DNA of 64,000 bases from Taxillus chinensis (Eukaryota; Streptophyta; Magnoliopsida; Santalales; Loranthaceae), in NCBI GenBank assembly GCA_023512835.1, contig CM042092.1:41248258-41312257 (forward strand), in the 5' to 3' direction. The position numbers and the translations under genes were made by a program. The notes below the pieces were generated by a model. The model did no database searches. It saw only the letters and a program-made list of their open reading frames with translations, and was not told the origin of the DNA. Below, piece by piece: positions 10,788 to 20,752 of the stretch (position 1 is the stretch's first letter; each line of letters begins with the position of its first letter).

Positions 10788-12548
10788 TGTCATCACTGGT
10801 TTTCGTCCGGGCTTGTTTGCGGTGAGCTCAAACTAGACCAATGGTGAGAAAATTTAGAGTCGCCACCAACTATTTTTGGGGTACAGTTGGATACCCTCTA
10901 CTTTGAGTAGTTTAAAGGTGTGGTCTGCGTTATCAGAGAAGGGTTCGGGAGTTGGTTACGTGTAGGGAAGGATTAGCACCCCTACAACGCCCTTTCGGTA
11001 GCTATTTTCGGAGGAGGAGGTTTTCTATTTTATTTGTACTGCCACGACTGGGTTAGATTTCCTAAAAAGTCTATGATTTTTATTTAGCTTAGTTATTTAT
11101 TAAAGTCATGGTGAAAATGGATTTACCCTAAATTTCTAAAGAGAATCCTAAAAGTTTTGGTTTTTTTTGTTTGAAGTGGAGAATGAGATCCTAGAGGTTT
11201 ATTTTGGTTTTTAGTTTTATTTTGGAAATTAAAGTCATAAAAAATAAAAATATGTTTTTTTTGTATTTTCCCTTTTTTTGGTTTTTTTAGAAAACATTTT
11301 TTTGTTTTTGTGTTTTTGTTAAAAAAAACGTTTTGTCTTTGTTTTTGTTTTATTTTTTGATTTTTGTTTTTTTTCGTTTTTGGAAAAACATTTTGTTTGT
11401 TTTATTTCGTTTTTTTTTTTTTTCTTTTTTTTGGCAAACCCCCCCCCCCCTTTTTTTTTTGAAAACCCAAAGTCACGCTTGTTACGAATGCACATCAAAA
11501 TAATGAACACATAAAAATAAACGTGGAGTGTGTGATTATGACATCCATAAATAAGCAAAAATAAAGCCACTCTTTTTTCTTCTTTCTTTTCATCTCTTAT
11601 TTATTTATTTATTTATTTACGCTCCCCTTTTTTCTAGCTTTCTCTCTCTCTTTTTTTTACCTTTTCTTTTTCTGTTACATATTACAAGTATAACAAAATA
11701 CACAAAACAAACTAGCAAAATAGAAATGATTACAACGCTAAAAGAGAGGAAGCAAAAATAAAACGAAATGCAAATAAGTGAAAAAGGAAGAGAAAACAAT
11801 AAAAAGGGTAAGTGAACCAACTTTAAAGATCACCACGTCCAGGAGTTCTCCTGTTGGCGTCGGTAGGCTTGGATGAACCTCCAAATTCGGTGGAAAGCTA
11901 TGAACCCGCGCACGGTGCGGCTGGAGCTTAGTCAGAGTTTGAAATTGACGCTGAAGGTGAACTGGAAGTGGGGAAGGATTGGAGAAAGGCTCTTGGGATT
12001 TTTTTTTTGGATTTTCATGGTTTTTTTTAGCGAGAGATTGGAACGAAGACTCCTGGGATTTTCTTTGATTTTCGTGGGTGTTTAATCTCTAGACTGGGGC
12101 ATTTTCTTGGGAAGGAGCTTGGGCATTTTTTTTGATGTGAAGACTTTGGGGAAAAGGAAGAGCTTGGGCATAATCAGTGTCTGGGTGTAATCTAGGCGTT
12201 CTCTCAGAAAGCTTTTGGTCGTCTGAACTCTGGGTGTTCTCTTTGGGCGAAAATCTGGAAGTCAAAATTTTTTGTTGAACTCTGGGGTGTTCTCTGGTTT
12301 TTTTTTTTTTTGCGAAGTTTCCTTCATTTTTTCTGGATAAGGGAGCTGGTTATGAAAAAATGGCAAAAGGGTTTTTCGTCCGAGATGAGGGGTCTCTATC
12401 TGTTTCACGTGGACAGGAGACTGAATTTAAAGGGCTGGCAGAATTTTGGCTGGATTGTCATTAATTGCTGCATTTAATGCTCTATTATGAATGCCAGCGT
12501 TTTTAATTGCATGTTCTAGGCATTGTCGGATGGTTTGGCGACTGCGGT
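10788..12548 (-). mobile_element. Tat/Ogre (A family) solo LTR, left part
   Basis: Begins TGTCATCACTGGTTTTCGTC, as do the LTRs of A2, and shares with them the blocks GAGTCGCCACCAACT, GGATACCCTCTACTTTGAG and TAGGGAAGGATTAGCACCCC, then a long T-rich tract. It is interrupted at 12549 by chromovirus C and continues at 52677-53716. Together the two parts give about 2.8 kb of LTR with no internal region, so this is a solo LTR, the expected product of unequal LTR recombination. By comparison with A2 it is transcriptionally minus. Confidence 0.9.
11230..11460. repeat. T-rich homopolymer tract of the A-family LTR
   Basis: Long runs of T with interspersed G, plus a C10 run near 11440. Equivalent tracts occur at 14140-14360, 28950-29140 and, as A-runs, at 33010-33310. 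Open frames called here (K- or F-rich) are compositional artefacts. Confidence 0.85.
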
Positions 12549-13692
12549 TGTCATGCCCCGAATTCCAGGGAACCCGAAACCGGGTACATGACTTCCCCTT
12601 GCCCGCACCCGATCGGTCAAGGGGTTTGTGACTAGCACCAATGGAGACTACACCGCGGGTCTTTGTCTCAAATATGCAACCCTGTATGGTCATACATCAA
12701 TGGTAATCTTGTACTTTCCCATATATCATCATGCATATAATAAGTCAAACAATCATACGACATCACATCACAAACATAATACAAATACATCTCATTCACG
12801 GACCCATGTCCGGGATACAACACATAATAAAATACGAGAATATAGTCGTATCATACATCGAGTAGTAATGGGCACGTCCTCCTGGAAGAAAGTCCTCCAC
12901 TAGTCTCAGGTCACACCTGAAAAGGGGTAAACAACAAGTAGGGGTGAGCGACAAGCTCGGTAGGTGACCCCAAACTTCACATCATGCAACACATATAAGT
13001 CTATACTATATGCTCAGTGTACTCGTGCACCGTGTAGTGTGCACAATCATCAGGACTCAGCCTGCAAATAGACATCAGGACAGCCTGTTCACACATGACA
13101 ACTTGTCCACGATCCTCCATGGGATCCCGGCTCCGGGCACCTCAGCCCCAGCTCCACGAGCTCAACGGCTCAACTCAGGCCTTAGCCTGTCCCACAACGC
13201 AATATGCCCGGCCACGGTCGCCACACGGGCCGCCATCGGTGCATATGCCTGCCACGTCAACCACATAGCACCATCGGTGCAACACGGTGAGAACCCAAAC
13301 AAGTCACGGAGTCCATGCCCCAATACCTCACACCAACATACTAACATTAGTATGGTATGTCATTCTCAACCTTTCCTTTAGAACTGTAGTCAGTCGTCAC
13401 AAGTAAATCCTTGATTTATGAAGGAAGTACCCATAGTAGCTATTTTCTTGAAATCAAAAGTCCCTGCATTGGGTTCCCATAAGATAACTAAGACAATCCG
13501 ATTTTTGGGGATTTTTCGAGATGTCCAACCCCACTATCCAAAAATTCACCACTACGAACTTTTGGGTTTTTCCGAGATTTTACACTAAAAGCCAATTTTC
13601 ACATTTTGAAAGAGTGGGAATTAATTTTTCTAGTATTTTTCTTTGAATCCAAATGGGGGGTATTTCGTTATTTACATAGTAACTTAAGTATA
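12549..13692 (-). mobile_element. Chromovirus C 3' LTR, first part
   Basis: Starts TGTCATGCCCCGAATTCCAG, matching TGTCACGCCCCCGAATTCCA at 40605, and stays homologous through 'cacatataagtctatacta' to the interruption at 13692, where A2 is inserted. It resumes at 34249. Confidence 0.92.
13688..13692. repeat. TSD GTATA of element A2 (partner 34244-34248)
   Basis: GTATA precedes TGTCATCACTGG at 13693 and follows GGGTCCTACA at 34243. The intact chromovirus LTR copy at 51355-51370 shows the uninterrupted target 'taagtatatacttaaa'. Confidence 0.95.
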
Positions 13693-16600
13693 TGTCATCA
13701 CTGGTTTTCGTCCGGGCCCTTTTTGGGGTGAGCTCATACTAAACCAATGGTGAGAAATTTTAGAGTCGCCACCAACTGTTTTTGGGGTACAGTTGGATAC
13801 CCTCTACTTTGAGTAGTTTCAAGTGTGTGGTCTGCGTCATCAGAGATGGGTTCGGGAGTTGGTTACGTGTAGGGAAGGATTAGCACCCCTACAAGTCCCT
13901 TTCGGTATCTAATTTAGGAGGAGGAGGTTTTTTCTTTTATTTGTCTTATCATAATCAGGTTAAGTTTCCTAAAAAGTCTATGATTTTTATTTAGCTAAGT
14001 TATTTATTAAAGTTATGGTTAAAATGGATTTATCCTAAATTTCTAAAAAGGGAATCCTAAAAATTTTGGGTTTTTGTTTGAAGTGGAGAATGAGATCCTA
14101 GGGATTGGTTTTGGTTTTGGAAATTGAAGTCCTAGACAAATGATTTTTTTTATTTTTTTTTTTTTTTGGTTGTTTTTTTTTAGAAAACATACATTTTTTG
14201 TTTTTGTTTTTTTTTTTTTTTTTTTTTGTATTTTGTAGAGAAAAACGTTTTGTTTTGTTTTGCTTCAATTTTTTTGTTTTTGTTTTTGTTTTTTTTTTTT
14301 GGAAATTGAAGTACTAATTTTTGGTTCGAAAACATTGAAACGATTTTTTTTTGTTTTGTTTGGAAAACATTTTTTTGACAGAATTGAAACTAAATCTACA
14401 CATGCATATTTGAATTTTTAACTATGGTGCACTGCCAAAATAAATGTGAAGTGTGTGCAAGTGGCATTCGAAAAATGAAAATAAAAAAAAAATGACAACA
14501 ATTAAGACCACTCTCTCTCTTCCCTTTTTTTTCCCTTTCTTTTTTTTTTTCATATCACTCTCCCTTTTTCTTTGCTCTCTGTTTTTTCTTTCTTCTTTTT
14601 TTTTCTCTTTTTTTTTTACTACTTGCTATTACAAATTACAACCCTGTATTAAGGCAACACAAAACAAAACAATATAATAATATATAGATACGTGAAGTGG
14701 AACAAAGTAAATAAAAATAAAAATAAACTGACTCGAGCTCTAGCTTGAAATTCCTGTAGCAGCGGCATTGACAGGAGGGTGAAACTCCAAGAGCAGTCGG
14801 TTGGAATCGGGCTAGAAACAGGGTACCGCTGGCAACGACTACGAATGGACCCTTTTTTTTTTGTTTTTGGTATTTGTTGCTGGAAATGTGGAAAAAAAAG
14901 GGGAACGAAAATAAAATTGGGGGATTGACAATGATGTTGCAAACTTTCTACGTTTGGAATGGGGGTGAGTGTATGTATGAATGCTAGCAAAGTGAAGAGA
15001 GAAGTGAGGAGAGAAGGAAAGAAAAAGAATTCGGATGGGATGTTTGTTGTTGTTTTTTTTTTTTTGGGGGGGGAGGCAGGAGTTGGGCGAATTTGAGATG
15101 GAATGGCAGCAAATCTGGGCGTTCTTTCTTTTATCTCTCTTTCCTGCAGGACGTCCTCTCTTTCTAGGTGTGATCTCTGCTTTTTTTTTTTGTTTTGGGG
15201 CTGCACTCTTCCTTTTTTTTTTTTCTCTCTGCCGCACTTCTTCTTTTCCTATCTCTCCTTTCTTGTTTGAACTCTCTATTTTTGTTTCTTTTCTCTCTCT
15301 GTTGGCGCTGGGATGTGGCTGGGGCAAAATGGCAGCAGGTTTTTTTTCAGCGATGATGGTCTCTCTCCTCTTTTCTTTTACGAACAGGCCCTCTCCTCAC
15401 GATGATGGCTCTCTTCAATGAAAACCCCTCTCTTCCTTTTTTTTTTTTTGGATGGCTCTCTTCAACGAAAAAAAAAAAACTCTCCTTTCAATCCACCCGA
15501 AGAACTCTCTCCTTTTTTTTTCTCCTCTCCTTTGCGCAGGGGATGGATGAATGCCTTTTAAAGTGCTGCAGAAGCCTCTTGCTGGACTGTCATGGTTGCT
15601 GCCATAAATGTTTTTGTCGGGTGCTTATTATTTGCAGCTCCATTATTTTGCAGATCAGCGTATGGTCGGGTGGACAGTGTGTGCGGGAAAAGGGGAACTT
15701 GTGATTTGCCTTTTTGAATTTGTAGTTTAGCAGCACATGTGACCGACAGGTATTCAAAATAATTGTTTTGTCAGATGGCCAGCGCATAAAATGCATCCCG
15801 TGAGCAAGCCAGCGAGGAAGCCAGCGAGAGGAGCCAAATAGCGAAAGTCAGACGTTAAGGGTCAGAATGTCGGCAGGGTCGAAGTGTCGGCAGGGTCGAA
15901 GCTGCGATGGGTCGAAATTTCGGTGGGGCGAAAGTCAACGGTCAACGGGTCGAAGTGTCGGCAGGTCGAAGGTCAACGGTCAATGGGTCGAAGGGTCGAA
16001 GGTCGGACGTGGACAGGCTTCGAAGGTCCGTGGGTCGTAGGTCAAGGTTCGAAGGTTCGCAGGTCAAGGCATCACAGGGTCAAGGGTCGAAGGGTCGAAG
16101 GTCGGAGTGTCGGCAGCGGGGCTTCGAGGGTCGAAGGTGGAAGGCGTACGGGTACCGCAGATCGAAGGTCGGAGTGTCGGCAGCGAGGCTTCGAGGGTCG
16201 AAGGGTCGAAGGTCAGAAATCAGCAGGTCAACGGGGCTTCGAGGCTTCGAGGCTTCGAGGCTCCGAGGTTTCGATGCTTTGAGGCTTCGATGCTTCGAGG
16301 CTTCGGGGCTTCGAGCGTCGGGGCTTCGAGGCTTCGGGGCTTTGGGGCTTCGAGCTTCGGGGCTTCGAGGCTTCGGGGCTTCGGGGCTTCGAGCTTCGGG
16401 GCTTCGAGGCTTCGAAGGTCAACGGGTCGCAGTGTCGGCAGGTCAACGGTCAACGGTCAACCCCAAAGTTTTTTTTTAATTACCTTTTTACCCCCATCAA
16501 AATGCAAAAATGGATAACCTTCCAGGAATTGTTTGGGGAGATCCGTATTCGCCTACATAGGCATTTTGAAGAGTTTCGCATGATCACTTTTGCGGGCAGT

Positions 16601-16956
16601 TTGACCAAGGGCATTGACCGTCTTTTGGCAAGTTTGACTTTTTCCAACGAAAGTTGTTTTGGCCATAACTTCTTCATTTTAAGTCCGATTTGAGCTCAGT
16701 CAAGTGCATTGGTCTCGAATTTTCATCCTCCATCACTTGGTGTTGGTCTTGGGGCGCTTCAAGGACTTGTAGCAAAAGTCATTAATTTTGAACTCCCCCA
16801 TCCGTGTCAATTGTATCCATCTCATGCAGATTGAGGTAGACCATTCCTTGGAAGTATGGGATCATTGTGGACCTGTTCAATAAGGTATATGGCATGGGTA
16901 GAAAGGTATATCAAATGGGGTTAGTATGTCCAACCCGTACAAAATAGGGTCCTACA
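13693..16956 (-). mobile_element. A2 3' LTR
   Basis: TGTCATCACTGG ... AGGGTCCTACA, about 3.26 kb. It holds a T-rich tract (14140-14360), CT-rich tracts (14510-14620 and 15180-15530), a GGTCGAAGG-type array (15868-16450) and a block shared by the LTR copies (16500-16700). Relative to the 5' LTR it contains about 550 extra bases (about 15118-15666). It is therefore either the more complete copy, or the 5' LTR suffered a deletion. Confidence 0.92.
15868..16450 (+). repeat. GGTCGAAGG / CTTCGAGG minisatellite in A-family LTR
   Basis: Short units of GGTCGAAGGTC and CAACGGTCAACGGGTCGAAG grade into CTTCGAGGCTTCGGGGCTTC. Because unit lengths mix, all frames remain open and give R/G/S-rich ORFs without biological support. 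Equivalent arrays occur in the other A-family LTRs. Confidence 0.9.
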
Positions 16957-16969
16957 GCTGCCCCTCTTT
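16957..16969 (-). promoter_or_regulatory. Polypurine tract of A2
   Basis: The minus strand reads AAAGAGGGGCAGC directly before the 3' LTR terminus TGTAGGACCC. It primes plus-strand DNA synthesis in reverse transcription. Confidence 0.85.
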
Positions 16970-17169
16970 GTGCACTATTTGTATACAAACAGCGTACAAA
17001 GATAAAAGGGAGTCATTTTGGACGGGTTGGAGCACTTACCTGACTTACCTAGAGGAAGAAGTGCGACGGTTGGGTTCGTCCCCGAGAGGGAAAAGGGGCT
17101 TCACAGGCCGGTATGCTTGGATAATACCTTGATGAGGCATCTAAGGCCGCTTGATACCGGAGATTGAAA

Positions 17170-17810
17170 GCCTACGACAATGACAGGCTTGAACTGAAAA
17201 AGAGAAAAGGCCCACAACAATGATGGGCGTGAACTAAAAGTTGAAAGGCCCACAGCAACGATAGGCTCGAATTGAAAAATGGAAAAAGGCCCACAACAAT
17301 GATGGGCTTGAATTGAAAACTGAAAGGCCCACAGCAACGATAGGCTCGAATTAAAAATGGAAAAAGGCCCACAACAACGATGGGCTTGAATTGAAAACGG
17401 ATAGCCCACAGCAACGATAGGCTCGAATTAAAGAATAGAAAAAGACCACAACAATGATGGTCTTGAATTGAAAACTGAAAGGCCCACAGCAACGATAGGC
17501 TCAAACTAAAAATGGAAAAAGGCCCACAACAATGATGGGCTTGAATTGAAAACGGATAGCCCACAGCAACGATGGGCTTGAACTGAAAATGGATAGCCCA
17601 CAGCAACGATAGGCTTGAATTGAAAAATGGTAGCCCACAGCAACGATAGGCTTGAATTGAAAATGGAAAGCCCACAGCAATGATAGGCTTGAATTGAAAA
17701 TGGATAGCCCACAGCAATGATAGGCTTGAATTGAAAAATGGTAGCCCACAGCAACGATAGGCTTGAACTGAAAATAAATAGCCCACAGCAACGATAGGCT
17801 TGAATTGGGA
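17170..17810. repeat. A2 3' UTR tandem array, about 37-40 bp units with hairpins
   Basis: About 17 units of the form 'agcccacagcaacgatag' plus 'gcttgaattgaaaatgg', alternating with 'ggcccacaacaatgatgg' variants. Within a unit AGCCCA/GGCCCA can pair with TGGGCT, giving a small hairpin; some units carry one mismatch. Frames stay open on the minus strand (up to 204 codons) because the unit lacks stops, not because it codes. Tandem repeats between integrase and the 3' LTR are an established feature of Tat/Ogre elements and a known source of satellite DNA. Confidence 0.92.
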
Positions 17811-19019
17811 TGACTTGTTGGAGACATCAAATGGTATTTGGGGAAATGCTTGAAGGAATTGGTGAGTTTGGGAAGTAACCCAATTTAAGCTCCCTCTACG
17901 AGTTCACTCAAGGAGATCGCTTTACGAGGTGACCCAAAATGGGAAAAGGTTGTCGAGTGCCAAAAGGATGCGTTTAGACTTTGGGGAAATTGCAAGGAAA
18001 GAGTTGTACAGTTAAAGAAAGCTAGGATAGCCTGAAGAGAAGTTTGCCGAATATGAGCTCCTAGGATCTCCAGGAGGCAAGAACATTCCTGCAATTACGA
18101 GTATGTTGAATGTATGTTAATGATGCATGGAATGCAATGTGCTGTATGCGGGGATGCATAAACCTCAACTTGTGGTGAAATATGATGCAATGTGATGCCA
18201 TGTGATGTATGCATTGAATGCCACGTGATGTATCACTGAGGGTTTGGCTGTTGTTGGAGAGGTTGGCTAACATTCAACTTGTTGGGGAACAACATTCTCT
18301 TTGGATGGAAAGTCCGTCCTGTCTTTGTTGGGGGAACTCCCTGTTGTGCATGAAGGGTCGGTTCAATTTCGCTCGCCACATTGAGGAGATTCATTTGACG
18401 GCTTCTCTTGGGGACAAGTGATATCCCGTGGAGATATGAGTACTCCGAATTGGGGGCTTTAAGTTGTTTGGGGATTTTGAGCTCGGCCCCACTCATAAGG
18501 CAATGCTAGAAGAGCTTACTGGGGATTTAAGATGTTCTACTCAAATGTGAAATGAAGACGATGTAACATGATTAAAGAGATAAAAAGATTTTTGCTGGTT
18601 TAATTCCACAAAACATATTTATATCATAAAAAGTGTCCTATTGTCATAATCTGATAAATAGAATCGCAAGTCTTTAAAAGCATAATGTACAAATTTGATT
18701 CGAGTGTGCCGCAGGTTTGACCAAGTCTTCCACTGTTTGCAGTCGTTGTTTTTTGGATGATGTTGTCTCTACTGCTTGCAACGGACCCTATTTGTTGTGG
18801 TCCTGATCCTTTCAGTTTCTGACCGAACTGATTTCACCCTTCAAGATTTATTGTTGGCTTTGTATTTTACCCTTGGTGCCCTTTCGGGTTTTCACCAAGT
18901 CCGCCTTTGTTTTCTTTTTGTCTTTTGTTGGAGCTTTGTATTTTACCCTTGGTGCCCTTTCGGGTTTTCACCGAGTCCGCTCATTACAGGAATGAGAATC
19001 TTGTTGGGAGACATGAGGG
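17811..19019 (-). other. A2 3' untranslated region, remainder
   Basis: No gene is supported. It contains an ATGCA/GTGATG-rich patch (18105-18235). It also contains a direct repeat of a segment including 'ctttgtattttacccttgg' and 'tgccctttcgggttttcacc' (about 18858-18905 and 18932-18978). Confidence 0.7.
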
Positions 19020-20299
19020 TTAAGCATAAAACTTTTTGACGGCGTCACTATTCACTGGATTAGGAAGCTCATCTCCGTCCATTTTGGCGAGGATCAATGC
19101 GCCTCCTGAGAATGCTTTTTTCACAACATATGGGCCTTCATAATTGGGAGTCCACTTGCCTCGATGGTCATGCTGGATTGGCAAGATCTTCTTGAGGACA
19201 AGATCACCCCCTTGAAAGCTTCGGGCTTCACCTTTTTATTGTAATTGTTCATCATTCTCTGTTGATACAATGTCCTCTCGCAAACCGCCGCCAGGCGCTT
19301 GCCTTCAATTAAATTCAACTGCTCATAACGACTTTGGACCCATTCTGCTTCTTCGAGCTGAGTATCCTTAAGTACTCGGAGGGAAGGTATCTCCACTTCG
19401 AACGGTAGAACTGCTTCCATGCCATAGACCAAAGAAAATGGAGTTGCCCCGGTTGATGTACGCACTGAGGTACGATAAGCATGCAAAGCATAAGGTAGCT
19501 TCTCATGCCAATCTTTGTACGTTTCAGTCATCTTTCTGATAATGTTCTTGATGTTCTTGTTGGCTGCCTCGACTGCTCCATTCATCTTTGGGCGATAGGG
19601 GGTCGAGTTGCGGTGTTGAATTTTGTATGTTTCGCACAACCTCTCTATCATCCGGCTGTTCAAATTGGCAGCATTGTCCGTTATGATCTGCTCGGGAAGA
19701 CCATATCGGCATATGATATTGTTCCGTATAAATCGAAGTACCACAACCTGTGTGACATTAGCGTATGATGCTACTTCTACCCACTTGGTGAAGTAATCAA
19801 TGGCTACCAAAATGAAACGATGACCATTAGACGCTTTTGGAGATATTGGTCCGATAACGTCAATGCCCCAAAGTGAGAACGGCCACGGGGAGACCATCAC
19901 GTGTAGTTTAGACGGTAGTACTTGAATCTTGTCGCCATAAATTTGACACTTGAGGCATTTGCGCACATATTCAATGCAATCTTTTTCCATGGTGACCCAA
20001 TAGTAGCCCATTCGCATGATTTGTCTTGTTAATGCATGTCCGTTTGCATGTGAACCACATTCCCCTTCGTGCACTTCTTTCATGATTTGCGTTGATTCTT
20101 CTTTTGCCACACACCGCAATAGCACCATGTCGTGGTTTCTCTTATACGAAATTGAGCCATCGAAATAATAGTTGGATGCAGACCTTCGGATATTTCTTTT
20201 ATCAGATTCAGTGGCCTCTGCTGGGTATTCTTGCTTAAGTAAATATTGTTTGACGTCCTTAAACCAAGGTTTTTCTTCAGTATGTCCTTCAATGGCCAT
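19020..20299 (-). pseudogene. Tat/Ogre integrase
   Basis: Largely one open frame (20299-19121), then a frameshift near 19205 after which the last part is read in another frame to a TAA at 19020-19022. The N-terminal zinc-binding region shows HEGECGSHANGH and CLKCQIYGD (HH-CC). The catalytic core shows the DDE triad: D in SLWGIDVIGP, D in IITDNAANL, and E in MNGAVEAANKN. The C-terminal GDLVLKK block follows the frameshift. Integrase would join the cDNA ends to host DNA. The core is remarkably intact compared with RT. It follows the second RNase H, separated by a TAG at 20339-20341 in the frame. Confidence 0.9.
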
Positions 20300-20341
20300 G
20301 CAATGTGCAGGAGCATCTTGTATACGGATATCGAAAGACTA

Positions 20342-20752
20342 AACTTCCAACTTTGTGTCTAGTCGAAGGAGGGAGGCTAGAGTTGCCAGCGCGTCAGGGA
20401 GCTGGTTGCATTCCCTGGGCATATGCTCAAATGTGATGTCTTCGAATTGCTCGGCTAACTCTGCAACGTGCTTCCGATATGGGATTAATTTATGGTTTCG
20501 AGTCTCCCATTCACCCCTTACTTGAAAAATGATGAGTGCCGAATCGCCGAACACTCATAATTTTTTGATTCCTTTGTGAATGGCTTCTTGAAGTCCCATC
20601 ACACAAGCCTCATACTCTGCCACATTGTTTGTACAAGGGAAGGTTAGCTTTGCCGCCATGGGGAAATGTTCGCCTTTTGGGGATATCAGGATGGCCCCAA
20701 CACCATGACCTAAGAGACTAGAGGCTCCATCGAACCACATCGTCCATATGTC
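20342..20752 (-). pseudogene. Second (archaeal-type) RNase H of the Tat lineage
   Basis: Motifs in order: WTMWFDGASSLLGHGVGAIL (first catalytic D), TNNVAEYEACVMGL (catalytic E), FGDSALIIFQ (catalytic D) and CNQLPDALATLAS (final D). The frame is broken by a single TGA at 20555-20557, where CGA is the likely original codon. An additional RNase H after the usual one is an established acquisition in Tat/Ogre elements and is diagnostic here. It would degrade RNA in the RNA-DNA hybrid during reverse transcription. Confidence 0.9.

Noticed and set aside
14453..15704. F/K-rich ORFs in the T-rich and CT-rich LTR tracts (also 11319-11820, 28944-30026, 32090-32703 and 32842-33306)
   Set aside because: Compositional ORFs in homopolymer and CT-rich LTR sequence, with poor homology between copies at the protein level.
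15884..16517. R/G/S-rich ORFs (up to 190 codons) in the TCGAAGG array, and equivalents at 30154-30727 and 31259-31701
   Set aside because: Translations of a low-complexity repeat, open in several frames and on both strands. No conserved protein signal.
17172..17786. 204-codon minus-strand ORF with repeated CCGL/FNSSLSLLWA motifs
   Set aside because: It is the translation of the tandem array; other minus-strand frames are also open there because the unit lacks stops. It is not a gene.
17170..17810. CRISPR-like regular array
   Set aside because: Units are tandem with no unique spacers, in a plant retrotransposon 3' UTR. A CRISPR array is not plausible.
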